From Clusia tigrina (taxonomy: Eukaryota > Arthropoda > Insecta > Diptera > Clusiidae): a DNA stretch of 64,000 bases. Below, one piece after another: positions 46,431 to 58,282 of the stretch. Position 1 is the first letter of the stretch; each line of letters opens with the position of its first letter. Location: positions 126,574,275-126,638,274 of the forward strand of contig OV050031.1 in the NCBI GenBank assembly GCA_920105625.2, given 5' to 3'. Under the pieces are notes generated by a model. That model saw only the letters and a list, made by a program, of their open reading frames with translations, had not been told where the DNA came from and ran no database searches. Made by a program: the position numbers and the translations under genes.

Positions 46431-47226
46431 GTTTTTTCAATAAGAGCGCTACAAAAGTTTTTTTAAATAAAACAAAATCGGTTTTAGATATCAATGAAAT
46501 TCTTTTTTCCTGTGAAAGTACCTTCGATGCCATTATGTATGGAACTCGATTTCTTTTGCATGGCCACCACGGACACGCTTGCAGAAGTCCAGACGCTGAA
46601 TCCAATTTTCATTGGTTTTCAAGCATAAATCGGCCGATACTGCTGCAATTTCACGTTCGATATTCGTACGAAGTTCATCAATCGTCGCTGGCTTGTTTAT
46701 ATAGACCATAGACTTGACTTAGCCACACAGGAAATAATCTTACGGCGTCAAATCGCACGACCGGGGCGGCCAATCGACTCCAAGTCCATATTATCCAATT
46801 GGGGCCAAAAACATTCACAGTAATGTGCCGGTCTTGATCATCACGGAAGAAGTATGGCCCAATGACGCCGCCGGCCCATAAACCGCACCAAACCGTAATT
46901 TTTTCGGGATGCAATGATGAGTCAGGGAGTACGTGTGGATTGCTATCTAACCAACAACGCATATTTTGCTTATTGACGAAGCCATTCAGCCAGAAGTGAG
47001 TCTTATCGCTGAAGAAGATTTTCCGATGAAAATCCGAATCATTTTCAAGTTGTTGCTCAGCCCAATTCACGAACATACGACGCTTATGGTGGTCAAGCGG
47101 CTTCAGTTCGTGCGTCAATTTGATCTTGTAAGGATGTAGGCCAAGATCTTTTCGCAAAATTCGCCACAACGACGTCACAGAGATGCCCAACGCTTGAGAA
47201 CGACGTGTGAGAGACACATTTGGGCT
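46431..47226 (-). pseudogene. Tc1/mariner-superfamily transposase remnant
   Basis: The frame 46,678-47,217 reads LTRRSQALGISVTSLWRIL (helix-turn-helix), HHKRRMFVNWAEQQLEND, IFFSDKTHFWLNGFVNKQN (the family usually has FSDEAHF), EKITVWCGLWAGGVIGPYFF. It then frameshifts; pieces of the rest (INKPATIDEL-like, LDFCKRVRGGHAKEIEF-like) are legible down to about 46,535. The N-terminal DNA-binding part is cut at 47,226 by the R1-type LINE. Its 3' terminal region seems to end near 46,430 in BEL/Pao gag. DDE-type cut-and-paste transposase; family not named. Confidence 0.8.
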
Positions 47227-48480
47227 TTATGCATTGAAGCATCCATGACCACTGAATATCTGCGTCATGTAGTAGTTTAGACAACCATGCTTCCTGTTCA
47301 CCCATTGGGACACCCTGGGAATGAGCTGGAATATCCATCGTCCCTTCTCAGACTGCTCCCATCTTTCTTGCCACTCTTCGGTGCATCGCCGTCGCTCCTC
47401 TAGCCTTCGTTTGGCTATAGGCCTTACGCCCTGTCTGTCGTACAGTCGCTGCAGCTTCAACGCTCGTAAGTCCAGGGGCATTTTTGCAGCAAGGACGGAA
47501 ATTACGTCGTCGGAGACCGTTCGGTAGCCGCAGGTGAGTCTAAGCGCACTTAATCGTTGCGTTGCGCAAGCCTCTCTGAGATGCGTAATTTTTGCTCCTG
47601 CCCAGATGAGTGCTGCATAGAGCATCACGGAATCCGTTACCGTCGCCAGAAGTTGTCTTCTTCCCTCACGTGGGCCTCCAATGTTTGGCAGAATCCGCGC
47701 AAGGGCGCCTTGAATTTTAGAGCCTTTTTTGCTGACCGCTACCAGGTGCTCCTTAAATGACAGCCTTGCGTCAATGTTAACTCCAAGATATTTAATGCTT
47801 GGTTGCGACATAATACGGTGATTACCGATGTCCACCACCATCTCCTCTCGCTTTTTCCGCGTGCTTATCAGTACAATCTCAGTTTTTTGAGCAGCAAGTT
47901 CCAGGTGCGCTGATTGGAGCCATCTGCGCACCCTTGCGATCGCATCATTACACACCACCTGAAAATGCTCAATATGTTTGGCCACCACTACCAATGCGGT
48001 ATCATCAGCATAGCCAATAATTTTAACGTTTTCCGGCATACTCAGCTCCAGGATGCCGTTGTACATAGCGTTCCACAGCATGGGCCCTAGTACCGATCCT
48101 TCAGGAACCCCGCCGGTTATTTGGTATGCTTTTACGCCCTCCTCTGTCTCGTACAGTAGCACCCTGTTGTCGAGGTAGCTACCTATTATGCGCCGCAAAT
48201 ATGTTGGTACTCCAAAAATCTGCAGAGCCTGCATTATATGTACCCAAATCGCAGAATTGAAGGCATTCTTGATATCTAGAGTGACCACCGCGCAGTACAT
48301 TTTGGCGCCACCCTGCCATCTAGTGCCACTCGTCGCATCTCGAGCAATGTCTACTACCGCTCTGATCACGTCGACTGTAGACCCCCCTTTCCGAAAACCG
48401 AATTTTCGGTCGGAGAGCCTAATGGACTCTCGAATGTCTCCTGCAGTCTTTCACAAACGATACGCTCTAGGATCTTTGCC
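47227..48480 (-). pseudogene. Reverse transcriptase of R1-clade LINE
   Basis: The frame 47,227-48,369 has TLDIKNAFNSAIWVHIMQAL (first catalytic Asp), ITGGVPEGSVLGPMLWNAMY, IIGYADDTALVVVAK (catalytic DD), KYLGVNIDARLSFKEHL and CGYRTVSDDVISVLAAKMP. Upstream to 48,480 the RT start (LERIVCERLQETF) is legible in other frames. The catalytic residues are present. The truncation at 47,227 removes the C-terminal domain. Confidence 0.92.
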
Positions 48481-49887
48481 ACTGTAGCCAGCATACAAAG
48501 TAGACGATACGAGGATGCAACAGCACAAGCCTCTGCCGTGTCCACGCGTCTGGAAAAATGCCTTCGCTCAGACAGGTGTCATACAGCTTTGCGAACAGTT
48601 CTGGTCTCGCTCTTACCGCTGCCTTGAATGCCACATTTGGGACTTCATCCAAACCAGAAGACTTGTTGTCGTCGACCCGTGATATACTCGACAATAACCC
48701 ATCGATAGTGACTATAGGTCCCCTCTGTACGTCTGGCGTCACGACGGCTCTCGTTTCGCTCTGTGGGGGAAGAGCGTTACCACTATACGCTGCATCAGCT
48801 CTGGGCATGTAGGCTTAGGCGCTCTGGGTCCCTTTACTTTGCGCATGACCGTTTTGTATGCTAGACCCCACGGGTCTTGGTCCGCACTCTCCTGCAACTC
48901 TCTGAAGCACTTGTTTTTGCTCTCTGTTATAGCTGCTTTCAGAGTTCTTCTGCGTACCTTGTATACTGCTTGATGTTCCTCGAAATTCGGTGCCGATCGA
49001 GATCTTGGCGCCTTACGTCGTGCTTGATGGCAGCTCTTCCGAATCGCAGCAATTTCATCGGTCCACCAGTAAACGGGAGTCCTTGATATATTGTTGGACA
49101 TTCGCGGCATCGCTGCATCACATGCTTCCTTAATGTACTTAGCGATTTCAGCAGCCATGGTGCTTGCAGTTTCGCCTTCAATAGACGCTGACTTCCAGAT
49201 GACGTCAAGCGACTCCGCGTCGAACGCCCCGTTTCGCCAGCCAATTTTGTGCGCCTTACGCGTGTACTGCTTTGTTCTTCGCTCCATGTCTATTATAATG
49301 GCGTTGTGATAGCTGCCCGTGTATATATCACTGACTTTCCAGCTATTTCGACTGGCAGTTGTGTCGTCCGCAAAGGCTAGATCTATGATGGATCTGCCTC
49401 TTCCATTGTCGAATGTGTAGTGACCTGGCACATTCAACAGTACTAATTCAAGAAGCGCGAAACATTCTTCAACTAAGCGTCCTCTGGCATTTGTGTGGCT
49501 ACTGCCCCAAGTCCGAGACCACGCGTTGAAGTCGCCTGCAATAATTATTGGGTGTTTGCCTTTCGCTTCTTCCATCAGCGATGTCATCATTTCCCCGAAC
49601 TGTCTGAGTGTCCAACTTGGAGGAGCGTAGCAGCTGAAGAGGTAAATGTTCTCCAGTTTCACCCAGGTATAACCGCTCTCTCTGGTTTCCATCTTTCTCT
49701 GATGGGTGGTCTCCCCAATGGACCAGATGGCTGCTCTGCCTGTTTCATCCGCGGCCCAGTTTGGGGAATCCTTCCTTGCATATGGTTCCGAAAGTAGCGC
49801 CACATCTGCCTTCACTTCATTTTTATAGTGCATCAGAAGATCCTGTGCAGCTTCACAATGATTTAGGTTGAGCTGAAGTATTCTCAT
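48467..49887 (-). pseudogene. Endonuclease and linker, ORF2 of R1-clade LINE
   Basis: The frame 48,739-49,887 (382 residues) contains MRILQLNLNHCEAA (NxN), VALLSEPYARKD (catalytic Glu), IYLFSCYAPPSW, IIIAGDFNAWSRTWGSS (D-N), SIIDLAFADD and TGSYHNAIIID. The usual catalytic Asp-His near the end reads SYHNA, normal for R1 types (Ser-Asp/Tyr-His). The linker with CHQARRKAPRSRS follows. A frameshift near 48,770 passes into 48,467-48,808 (RVDDNKSSGLDEVPNVAF), and another near 48,500. The start ATG overlaps the ORF1 stop. Confidence 0.9.
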
Positions 49888-50890
49888 ACCTTCTTATTTT
49901 CCAATACCTTCTGGTGTCGTGGACATTTCATGCTGCCCGCTGGATGCGCCCCCTTGCACAAAGCGCACTTTGCTTCATTTTGGCAATTCGCAGCCATGTG
50001 GCGAGTCTCGCCACACTTTCGGCAGAGTCCAGTTCGATCCGGCTCTTTGCATCCAGCCGCCTTGTGCCCATAGCCCCAGCACTTATAGCAGCGTTGTGGC
50101 GTTACGACTTCTGTTAGTCGGCATATCGCCCATCCTACCTGCAGATGTTTTAATCCCAGTGCCTTCTTGGCATCCACCGCCGGTAGGCTTAAAAAGGCCG
50201 TCTGTGCACCACCATAGCCTCTTATCAAGCTTTTAATAGCTTCCACATCTGGGCGCCGTATGTTCGCCTGGTCTCGCAGTGCATCGCAGATCTCTTCTTT
50301 CGAAGAGATATCCGCGACGAGTCCCTTACACTGTAGCGTCACCATGTGCTTGCGTACGTTCACTGTGGCTGCGTCCTTTACCACGCTTTCAATGGCCGTC
50401 TGGTTTTCACTTCTTTGGCTCTCTTCAGCTCTATGAGCAGTTCCCCTTTTTGCGTTCGGCGGATAGTCTTCACAGCGTCATTCAGTGACTTCAGCTGCTC
50501 ACATTCCTTTACGCTCCGTAAGATGTTGGTGTATGACATCGCTTCATTTTTCGCACTTATAATTATCGCATCTGTTTTTAGTCTAATGGTCCTAGCCGTA
50601 GACTTCAATTTCTTCTGCGATTTCTGCACCTTTATCCACTCTGCACTAGTGCTGGGTCGAGGCACTGCCGTAGCCTGTGTTTTTCCTGTCGGTACCTCTT
50701 TTGCTGTTGGTGATTTTGACCCTGATTCCGTCACCTTCGTTTTCAGCTTTAGTCCCTGCTGCTGCATTGGTCCACGGCTCTTTTTGGCCGCGGGAGCAAT
50801 TACAGCGATGCCTTGCCCTCCGTCGCCTTGGGACTAATGTTATCCTCCCGCAGGCGCTTCGCGGATTGCGCACAGTTTGTCCACAGAGAA
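49884..50890 (-). pseudogene. ORF1 (gag) of R1-clade LINE
   Basis: The frame 49,884-50,384 has KHLQVGWAICRLTEVVTPQR and three knuckles: CYKCWGYGHKAAGC, CRKCGETRHMAANC and CALCKGAHPAGSMKC, ending KVLENKKV. The upstream part is in the frame 50,378-50,767 (basic, KEVPTGKTQATAVPRPSTS, YTNILRSVKECEQLKSLND), overlapping by one frameshift near 50,380, and 50,646-50,873. The stop TGA overlaps the ORF2 start as ATGA at 49,884-49,887. ORF1 binds the element RNA. Confidence 0.88.
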
Positions 50891-51184
50891 GGTTGCGTAC
50901 CTCCGCTGGTCTCCTGGACAGCGTTACCTCTGCACTGCCACTGCCTCTCTGCTTTCTGGTACAGATCTTGTAACGTTTCGACCAGGCTCCGCATAGGCTG
51001 GAGAATGGAACTGGGGGAAAAAGGGGGAAAAAAGTAAAAAGTAAAACACACTAAAAGCGATACTTATCTGCGTTTGGGGCGTTGGCAACACTTTTTTTTT
51101 AATTTTTTGGAGTCTCTCTCTTTCTGCTCTTCGGCTTTAGTGCACCACACACACACACACACTAAGTGCACAATTTCCAGCGCT

Positions 51185-51214
51185 CTCTCAATTTTCGGAT
51201 AATCCGATTGAGAG
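51185..51214. repeat. 30-bp near-palindrome
   Basis: ctctcaat...attgagag arms surround cggataatccg, itself a palindrome around one base; the arms are offset by two or three unpaired T bases. Confidence 0.85.
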
Positions 51215-51248
51215 GCGCGAAATTGCAGAAACTACCTAGCGACGCGAA

Positions 51249-51289
51249 GGCAAATTTAATAAGTTTAAATAAATAAACTTATATTTGCC
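51249..51289. repeat. Imperfect inverted repeat
   Basis: The left arm ggcaaatttaataagttta and right arm taaacttatatttgcc are complementary apart from three bases, with a short AT loop. Confidence 0.85.
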
Positions 51290-52004
51290 TAGGCACAAAA
51301 CTCGCCGTATCTGCAGTGTTCCACCTGCCTAAGCTTCGCCGTTCAGGGGTCTGGTACTTTCGGACCAAGCCACTGCTCAACTGGGCACTATGCAGGCAGA
51401 GATCGCTGCCGTTTTCGCTCTGCCGTACGGATAAACCGACGCAGAACCAAAACTGCCGCAAATCACTGGCAGAAACTGATCATTTAAATGCCTTATTTTT
51501 CTCCCGAATTCGTCCACAATTTCACTTCACATTTTCACCGGACCGGGGTATGCTCTTTAGCTACCCTTTCCACGATTTCCGCACTGATTTAACGTCTACA
51601 CTTAGTAGATTTTTAAAAAAATTTCCAACCGAAAATTTAAAGCTCCTCTTCGATTCGACTGTCTCTCTCCTGTCATATGTGTGCATGTATATGAATGTGG
51701 GCATGTTATACCAAAGACAATATACAGAAAGACGTCTCATTGCTCTCTTGAGTGAGAATCAACATATTAAAGTGTATGGCAACCACATTGGAAAAATTAT
51801 CGGCAATTTCACGAAGCAGCCGCGAATATGTATAAATCTTCAGCTACACAAATCGCTATTGTTGTTCTTTGCACATTCGTATGAATAATATTATTGAGTG
51901 TGTGTGTGCTCACTGCAGAAGCAAATGATTTCAAATCAAATTTTTATTTTCTGATTTCTATGGCTTGGGGCAAAATACACAAGAATGAATTTTCTATATG
52001 ACAA

Positions 52005-52063
52005 AGGTTTTTTATACGGAAAGTATGACTTAAAACAAGTGATTTTCCGTATAAAAAAGATTT
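52005..52063. repeat. Inverted repeat, about 19-bp arms
   Basis: aggttttttatacggaaa (52,005-52,022) pairs with ttttccgtataaaaaagat (52,044-52,062). The counterpart in copy 1 (near 29,719-29,790) is less perfect. Confidence 0.75.
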
Positions 52064-52386
52064 GCCATGTCATGAGAAAGCTTAATATTTGTATATTACA
52101 ACACTTAATATATATATATTGTATATTACAAAGCTTAATATTTGTATATTGACGACACAAAATAAATATGCATGATAGAAAATATTAAAATTTCGAATAT
52201 TTTATACCTTTATGAAATAGTAGTGTAATATTTGCTCCTGCCATGTAGAATATTTTTATTATTCTTTAGTTGATATATTAATCCAATTAATGCATCGTTT
52301 AAAGGAAATTATAATTTAAAAATATTACAGTTGCATAACCATAATTTGTAAGTGGCGCGTTTTTTGATGTGGTCTCCCCAATAGGC

Positions 52387-52524
52387 CTAATCCACATGGG
52401 TGTCCAATTTTACACCGCCCATTGCAAGTGACTTTGGAAATCTCCAATAATCGTCGTCAATAACTTTGGTTCCATGAATCAAGGCAATAATTGAATAAAC
52501 CAGCGTCCATACCCGTTTTGCCAT
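52387..52524 (-). other. Short signal-peptide-like frame, copy 2
   Basis: A 45-residue frame starting MAKRVWTLVYSIIALIHG and going on to VIDDDYWRFPKSLAMGGVK before a TAG. Basic N-terminus, hydrophobic core of about 12 residues and a small residue near 18 suggest a secretory signal. The copy at 29,993-30,160 shares the start but lost 32 bp after VIDD. After the TAG the frame continues open, so the stop may be secondary. No family is recognised; a chance frame cannot be excluded. Confidence 0.3.
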
Positions 52525-52616
52525 AAAAAACACCTCCAAGAACAATTCAATTGAATGGTTAAAAGATTTGAATTATTTGATACATATCGATAACAGAAAT
52601 AATTACAAAGCCAAGT

Positions 52617-53750
52617 AAGAATGCATAACTAATCAATAATTTGGTCATACGATACAGGGAGACGTTCCAGTCCAGACTGGTATCATGATCATCGTTGCAG
52701 TTAGTATTCAATAAGAATACTGTGTGACGATTTTCATAGATAATAATCTAGCCGTCAGATATTTTATTTTTCGTACTGAGGGATTAACATTGTTTCCAAG
52801 TTTAGATCTCAATACGAAAAATAAATCCTATAGACAGTCCTGATACATCTTACCAAACATAACATACTTACATAGCTAGCTCGTCGCTAAACAAATCATT
52901 TCAGTGTGCTCGCATACTACATAGGGTGTAGTGTAACCCGTCAATGTAATAGATTGTAAAATGGGACAGCATTTTCGAACTCTAGGATAAACTCAATAAA
53001 ATTAATAAATTTATCCAGTTCCCATTAGTTCTGGGTTTACTCGACGTAAATGTAGTTCCATTTATTAAAAATTACTATTGTTGAAGTTAGCTCCTTTGTA
53101 CATAAACCAAGAACTTGTTGTAATGTTATAGGTCATTTTAATCCGAATAACTTTAATAGAGTACACTAAGGCAGTTAAGGTGATTCTGATTTTATTGGAA
53201 TTGTACAATTATTTATATAAATTTTATGCAGATTGGTTACATATAAATAACAAAAAAGTGACGGACAAAACTGCACCGTTGTCAATAATCAAACACGAGC
53301 CAACATCATTATATCATTCCCATACATAATTTAGCGCACATTGCAACCAAGTGAAATATGATCGCCCAAGTCAATGCACTGGGCAGCTACTTTGAAGGGA
53401 AATGAGTTCAACAAGCAAATGTTGGCGTTGATAATATGAAATTATGGTTTTGCGTGTGCTGGTTTTTGTCAATGGTGCATTTTCGCTGTACTGATAAAAA
53501 ATAAACATAAAATGCAATTGTTGATCTGTTTAATGTGACTGAACATTCTGCCGGGCGTTGATTAGTTGGTCAATTTTGGATTATATGTGAACAGTGAAAG
53601 ATAGTTCATTTGTTTGCTGTCGCTGACGTGGTTGAGGTGTGGGGATAGTCAGAAAACTGCGTTTACATTTTAATTTCAGTATTATGATGAGAAGAAACGT
53701 GGAAATGATGAGTGCGGAGTAGCTTAACGAATGTTGATGCTGGCTGTTGG
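52617..53750. other. Noncoding, counterpart of 31,542-32,689
   Basis: Nearly the same sequence as copy 1, with scattered substitutions. No gene seen. Confidence 0.5.
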
Positions 53751-55355
53751 ACTGTATTAGCTTTGGTAGATGGTGAAGTCTTCACTTGCCAGTTGGTTTT
53801 GGAGAATGGTGAGTTGTTCCAATTTGGTGTCAAATTTGGTGTATGTTGTATTGAAATTCCGTTTTATATCCTCAGATGTATTGATGTTTTGGATGACCGT
53901 GAATCTGGCGTATTTATGGTGCTAGGTATCGAAGCCTTGAATGGTGGCTAGGTTTCCCTTAATTACACAGTTAGGCTTCATTGTTAATATGCCGGATCCT
54001 GATAGTATTAATTGAGTCAGATTTGTGCCACAGACTGCTGATATTTCATAGTCTGAAGTAGTTGAAAATATCCATTGATTTCTGTGATGCATTTGTATCC
54101 ATGCCAGGGTTCCTTGAAGTTGTGTCAGTCTACATTGCGTAGTATTCTTGTCGTTGAATTTCGCAGGAATGCATGGATGATTCTTTTCCAAATATGAGTT
54201 CCTTGTTATCGCAGATGTAGGTGTCTTCTTTAGATTTAAAACATGCTCTCAGATCGGTTGCACTCAGTGGAATGTACTCATCTCGATGCGCATTTACTGC
54301 TAAGAATTGTGCATCGGTTGCAATAGTGATCATAGTTTTGTTTTTGACCATAGGAATTGGGATGAGATTAAAAAGATCAAAGGATTGTTGGTCGATTAAG
54401 TGCAGCCTAATTTCGATGATGACCCCATTCTTTGTTATTGCTCCCTCCGCCTTCATGATTTTGTAGACCTTCATCATATTATCTTGTTCTATGGGCAAAA
54501 GTCGTGATGGAGGAAGATGGTCCTTAATATTGTTGATTTCATACTTCAGTTGTTGAGACGTGATTAGCAACGGACTGATTTTTCCATGGTGGGTGTCAGT
54601 GAGTACACTTATTACTTCTGCCTGTTCCCGCTGTAAATTGATTGCCATCAGTGTTAATTGCTTTGACAGTAATGCAAAGAGTTGGGAGAAATTGATTTGT
54701 TCTCCTTCAATTTCCATTTGTTTCATCATTAAGTTCATCTTCTGCTGCAGATCTATGATATTTGATTTTGTTGTAAGCGCATTGTGTTTGATGACATTTA
54801 TGGTGGAATCAATGATAGAGGTTTGGTTTTTAAGAAGCCAGTGTGAGCTTCGTCTGCCTTAACGTTGTTGATTATTTCCGACATCTGTTCGGCATAGTCA
54901 GAGTCCAGAACACCGAACAAGGTACGAGCGACATATCCAACGGTATTGAGGGCTGGTCTCTTTTGACGACTAGTCGAGAGCAGAGCCCTGTCCTGAGTAA
55001 GCTCCTTTGTTGTGTCGTCAAAATTCTTAATCTGGACGTCGCAGGCAGTATCTTTTTGTAGCTTTGAGCACAGACATTGAAGGGTAGCTACCCAAGACGA
55101 GAATATTTTCATTTCTTCCCAGAATGGATTCAAATCGTAGTAGACCACCAATTTCCATGCTGCTGTAAAAATCCTTGTTATGCCAATTCCTTCAAAGTAT
55201 ATTCCAGGATTTGTACCAAATTTTGAACCTGAATAGTATTGTCCAGTACTGCAGGAAGTAACAGTAAGGATAGAAGGACTGTTACGATAATGGTATTGTT
55301 AGTTGGTTTCTGTCGATTTCTGGGTATGTCATTTAAACTATCCATGTTGCAAAAT
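53751..55355 (-). pseudogene. Envelope-like region of nested BEL/Pao, copy 2
   Basis: Frames on the minus strand: a hydrophobic signal-like segment (TIIVTVLLSLLLLPAVLDNT, within 55,178-55,588), YYDLNPFWEEMKIFSSWVAT (54,798-55,151), SVLTDTHHGKISPLLITSQQ (54,130-54,738) and LTMKPNCVIKGNLATIQGF (53,922-54,191). In this copy the pol C-terminal domain and the env-like signal are in one open frame (55,178-55,588), whereas copy 1 has a stop there. Frameshifts at about 55,210, 54,780 and 54,160. Counterpart of 32,690-34,260. Confidence 0.8.
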
Positions 55356-55359
55356 AACT

Positions 55360-56794
55360 GTCGTTGCTCAGGCTGCGCATCTTGTGATGAACCTTGATTT
55401 CTGTCTGGGCATTCAGAAACTTTCTCACTAAACAGTGGTGCGAGTCTGTGAATCGGACGTTTCCATACACCTGTTGATGTTTTTCCGTCTACCACTCGCA
55501 CCATTCCGTCTTTTCCCCTGTAGACTCGTTGTATTCTTCCACGTGGCCATTGTAAGGTGGGCACGTTTTCTTCCTTGATAATAACCATTTGTCCTTTGCG
55601 GATATTTTGTTATTGGTTCTTCCAATTTTGTTTTTGCTGTAGTTGATTGAGGTATTCACCGGACCAACGATCTCAGAATTCATGATTGAGTTGCGTCACC
55701 AATTTCCATCTTGTTGGCATGGAAATCTTGAAACTTGGCGTGCTTCTGTCAATTTGTGCAGTCAAAGGTTCTCTAATAAAAAAATGTCCCGGTGTTAATG
55801 CTGTTAAATCGTTTGGATCTGTTGATATTGGAGTTAACGGTCGAGAGTTAAGGATTGCTTCTATTTCGATGACTACGGTTTCAAGCTCCTCATACGTGAG
55901 CGAGGCTGTTGAAACGCTACGAAGTAATAGATGTTTCGCTGATTTGACCGCAGCCTCCCATATGTCCCCTAAGTGTGGCCCTCTAGGGGGTATGAATTTG
56001 AAATTTATTCCACGATCACTGCAAGTTTCAATGATTTTCTCCCGAGAGTCGTTGGCAAAAATGGAGTCGGTTTGTTCTTCTAGTTTATTTTTAGCTCCGA
56101 CAAAATTGGTTGCATTGTCTGAGTATATGATATCACATCGACCGCGACGAGACGCAAAACGTTTTAGTGATCCAATGAAGGCTTCGGTAGTTAAATCGCT
56201 GACTACCTCTAAATGAACTGCCTTTGTGCCGAAGCAGTAGAAGACGGCGATGTAAACCTTATGAGGTTTTTTTCCACGGATTTTGTAATGTACCCAGAAG
56301 GGTCCACAATAATCGACACCGGCGTTGACGAATGGTCGTGCTTGAGTGCCTCTGGGTGAAGGCGGGTTTCCCATCACTTGCTGGTATAGCTTCGGCCTGG
56401 CTCTGGTGGAGCGAATGCATTTTCGCACAATATTTCGTGCCATTGTCTTTCCTTTTATGACCCAAAATCGCTGCCTAGATGCTGCTAGCAGGGTCTGTGG
56501 ACCACAATGCAAATTACTCTCATGTATCATGGCAAGTAAAATTTTTGAAATTGGGCCTTTGTATGGAAGCAGCATTGGGATGCAGCTAATCACCTACCAA
56601 CTCGTAGAACGCTATTGTCGTCTATGAAAGGGGATAAGCTGCTGAGTGGGCTGGCTCTGTCGATTCCATTGTGTTTTCTTAATTGTTTGATTTCATGCTC
56701 GAACTCAGAGGCTTGTATTGTTCTTACTATGATCATTAATGATGCGTCCAACTCCTCAGAAGTTAATGATTTCTGTGCTGAACGTTTGTTTCGT
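55360..56794 (-). pseudogene. Integrase of nested BEL/Pao element, copy 2
   Basis: The frame 55,673-56,593 (306 residues) holds a whole catalytic core: zinc domain HESNLHCGPQTLLAASRQRF and KCIRSTRARPKLY (Ser in place of the second Cys of C-x-x-C), AGVDYCGPFWVHYK (first Asp), IYSDNATNFVGAKNK (second Asp), GPHLGDIWEAAVKSAK (Glu), RPLTPISTDPND. The upstream frame (56,590 to about 56,794) ends at a TGA in VGR*LAAS, where copy 1 has Arg. The DUF5641-type domain follows in 55,178-55,588 after a stop. Confidence 0.9.
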
Positions 56795-57031
56795 GACAGT
56801 GTTGAGAAAGAACGCAGAGTCTTGGAACTCACGTGTGCTTTATTCAACGACTTAGAAGAGAGAGATAATATATGTGGATAATGAAAGTAGGAAGTTTAAA
56901 AAAAAGTAAGTTAGGTAGGGTTGCCAGAGTTATATTTCTAACACCCTCACTTATTGAAATAATTAATTATACAAAATAACAATTCATTTTTCAAGGAACC
57001 AATTTTTACGAAAAGTGTAAATTACATATGT

Positions 57032-58188
57032 CTAATTATTTTTCATTAATTTTTCAATACAATTTTTGATGCCCATTCCTTTGGCACAATTTAATATTTT
57101 GTTGCTAGATGCTGCTTTGGTTAGGCAATTAGCTACCATTTGTTCAGTTGAGACATAGTAAACTTCAAACATCCCAGCATTGATGTAGTCGCGTATAAAG
57201 TGGTGACGCACGTCAATGTGCTTTGACCTTGCACGGAAAGAATCTGTTTGAGCCAAAGCTAGTGCTGATTGATTATCGCAGGCAATTTTGATAGGCCTCC
57301 GTTCTACCGACGACTCCAACTCTTTGCCGAATTGTTGTAGCCAGATTGCTCCTTGCACAGCCGACGACATCGCCATATACTCCGCCTCGGTACTCGACAG
57401 CGCAACGCTTGGTTGTCTTTTGCGGCTCCACCACATAGCGTAAAGACATATCCAGTACAAGAGCGCCTCTTATCGATGTCGGACGCCCAGTCCACGTCAG
57501 AGTAAGCCACAAGACCTTCAGAGCCGCCATAAAAAAGTTTATAATTAACAGTGCCATTTAGGTACCTGAAAATTCGTTTAACAGCGGCCCAGTGTGGTTT
57601 TTCATGCTTTCCGTTGAACCGACTAACATCGTTAACTGCAAATGCAATGTCAGGCCGCGAACCCTGTGCTAGATATAACAGACTCCCTATGGCCTCCTGG
57701 TGCTGCACGCTTACCAATTCTTCGTCGCAGTCGTTCAGCGATAACTTTTGGTTAATATCACTTGGCGTCGATATCGGCTTCGAATTCTCCATGCCGAATC
57801 GTTTCAGTATTTCGTGAGCGTATTTTTGCTGGTCCGAGTAAACTCCTGCACTATAAGTAATACTAAAACCAACACAAGTTTTCGACACACCCATGTACTT
57901 CATCTTGAATGTTGTTGTTAGTTGACCCACAAATTCATCACGAACTGCAGGGTCATCCCAAAAAACGAGAATGTCGTCAACATATATGGCAACGATTAGT
58001 TTTGCGTCGTGTCTGAAGTAAACGCAGGGATCTGTTTTGGATTTCATCAAAACGAAATCTCGCAATGTTTTATCTAACAGTAGGTTCAACTGTCGGCCAC
58101 TTTGCTTTAGCCCGTAGATAGCTTTGCGTAATTTGCAAATTTTTCCTTTGTTTTCATCGGGTAGCGCTTTAAAAGTGTCTTCAGTCAA
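57032..58188 (-). pseudogene. RT and RNase H of copia-type element, copy 2
   Basis: The frames 57,304-58,188 and 57,032-57,460 overlap at one frameshift near 57,430. Seen: KICKLRKAIYGLKQSGRQL, IVAIYVDDILVFWDDPAV (catalytic YVDD), GSLLYLAQGSRPDIAFAVND, VAYSDVDWASDIDKRRSCTG, SLSSTEAEYMAMSS-type RNase H start, CDNQSALALAQ and RSKHIDVRHHFIRDY. The RNase H start is better preserved than in copy 1. Confidence 0.9.
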
Positions 58189-58282
58189 GTCGCTTTTTAG
58201 GTGTGCGGTGACAGTGTCTAATTGATCAATTTGATTTGAGCCCCAGTTTGACGGATAGAGCGATCAAATGGCGTATCGACGT

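Larger units (their letters stand above)
47227..51050 (-). mobile_element. R1-clade LINE, 3'-truncated
   Basis: Minus strand: ORF1 with three CCHC knuckles (49,884 to about 50,873), ORF2 with endonuclease (48,739-49,887) and RT (47,227-48,810). The ORF2 N-terminus MRILQLNLNHCEAAQDLL and the GGVPEGSVLGPMLW and GYADDTALV RT motifs are typical of the R1 clade. ORF2 stops dead at GHGCFNA against the mariner remnant; the usual C-terminal Cys/His domain, 3' UTR and tail are missing. No 28S rDNA flank is seen, so it is not at the classical R1 site. Confidence 0.9.
29224..51704. repeat. Segmental duplication, copy 1 (complete unit)
   Basis: Read against 51,705-64,000, this segment matches in order and orientation from 'ccaaagacaatatacag' at 29,224 to 43,062, which corresponds to the window end. 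The rest, 43,063-51,704, would correspond to sequence beyond the window. Differences are scattered substitutions plus indels of 200 bp (29,290-29,489), about 1.29 kb (30,254-31,541) and others within the elements. Both carry the same nested insertions. The unit is about 22.5 kb. Confidence 0.88.
51051..51704 (-). other. Probable 5' UTR of R1-clade LINE
   Basis: Noncoding and more GC-rich than the flanks. It holds a poly-T run near 51,091, a (CA)n tract near 51,146-51,162, a near-palindrome at 51,185-51,214 and a long imperfect inverted repeat at 51,249-51,289. Assignment to the LINE rests on position upstream of ORF1. The segment ends at the start of duplication copy 2. Confidence 0.45.

Noticed and set aside
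47227..51050. Classical site-specific R1 in 28S rDNA
   Set aside because: No rDNA flank is seen; the 3' side is a mariner transposase and the element is truncated.
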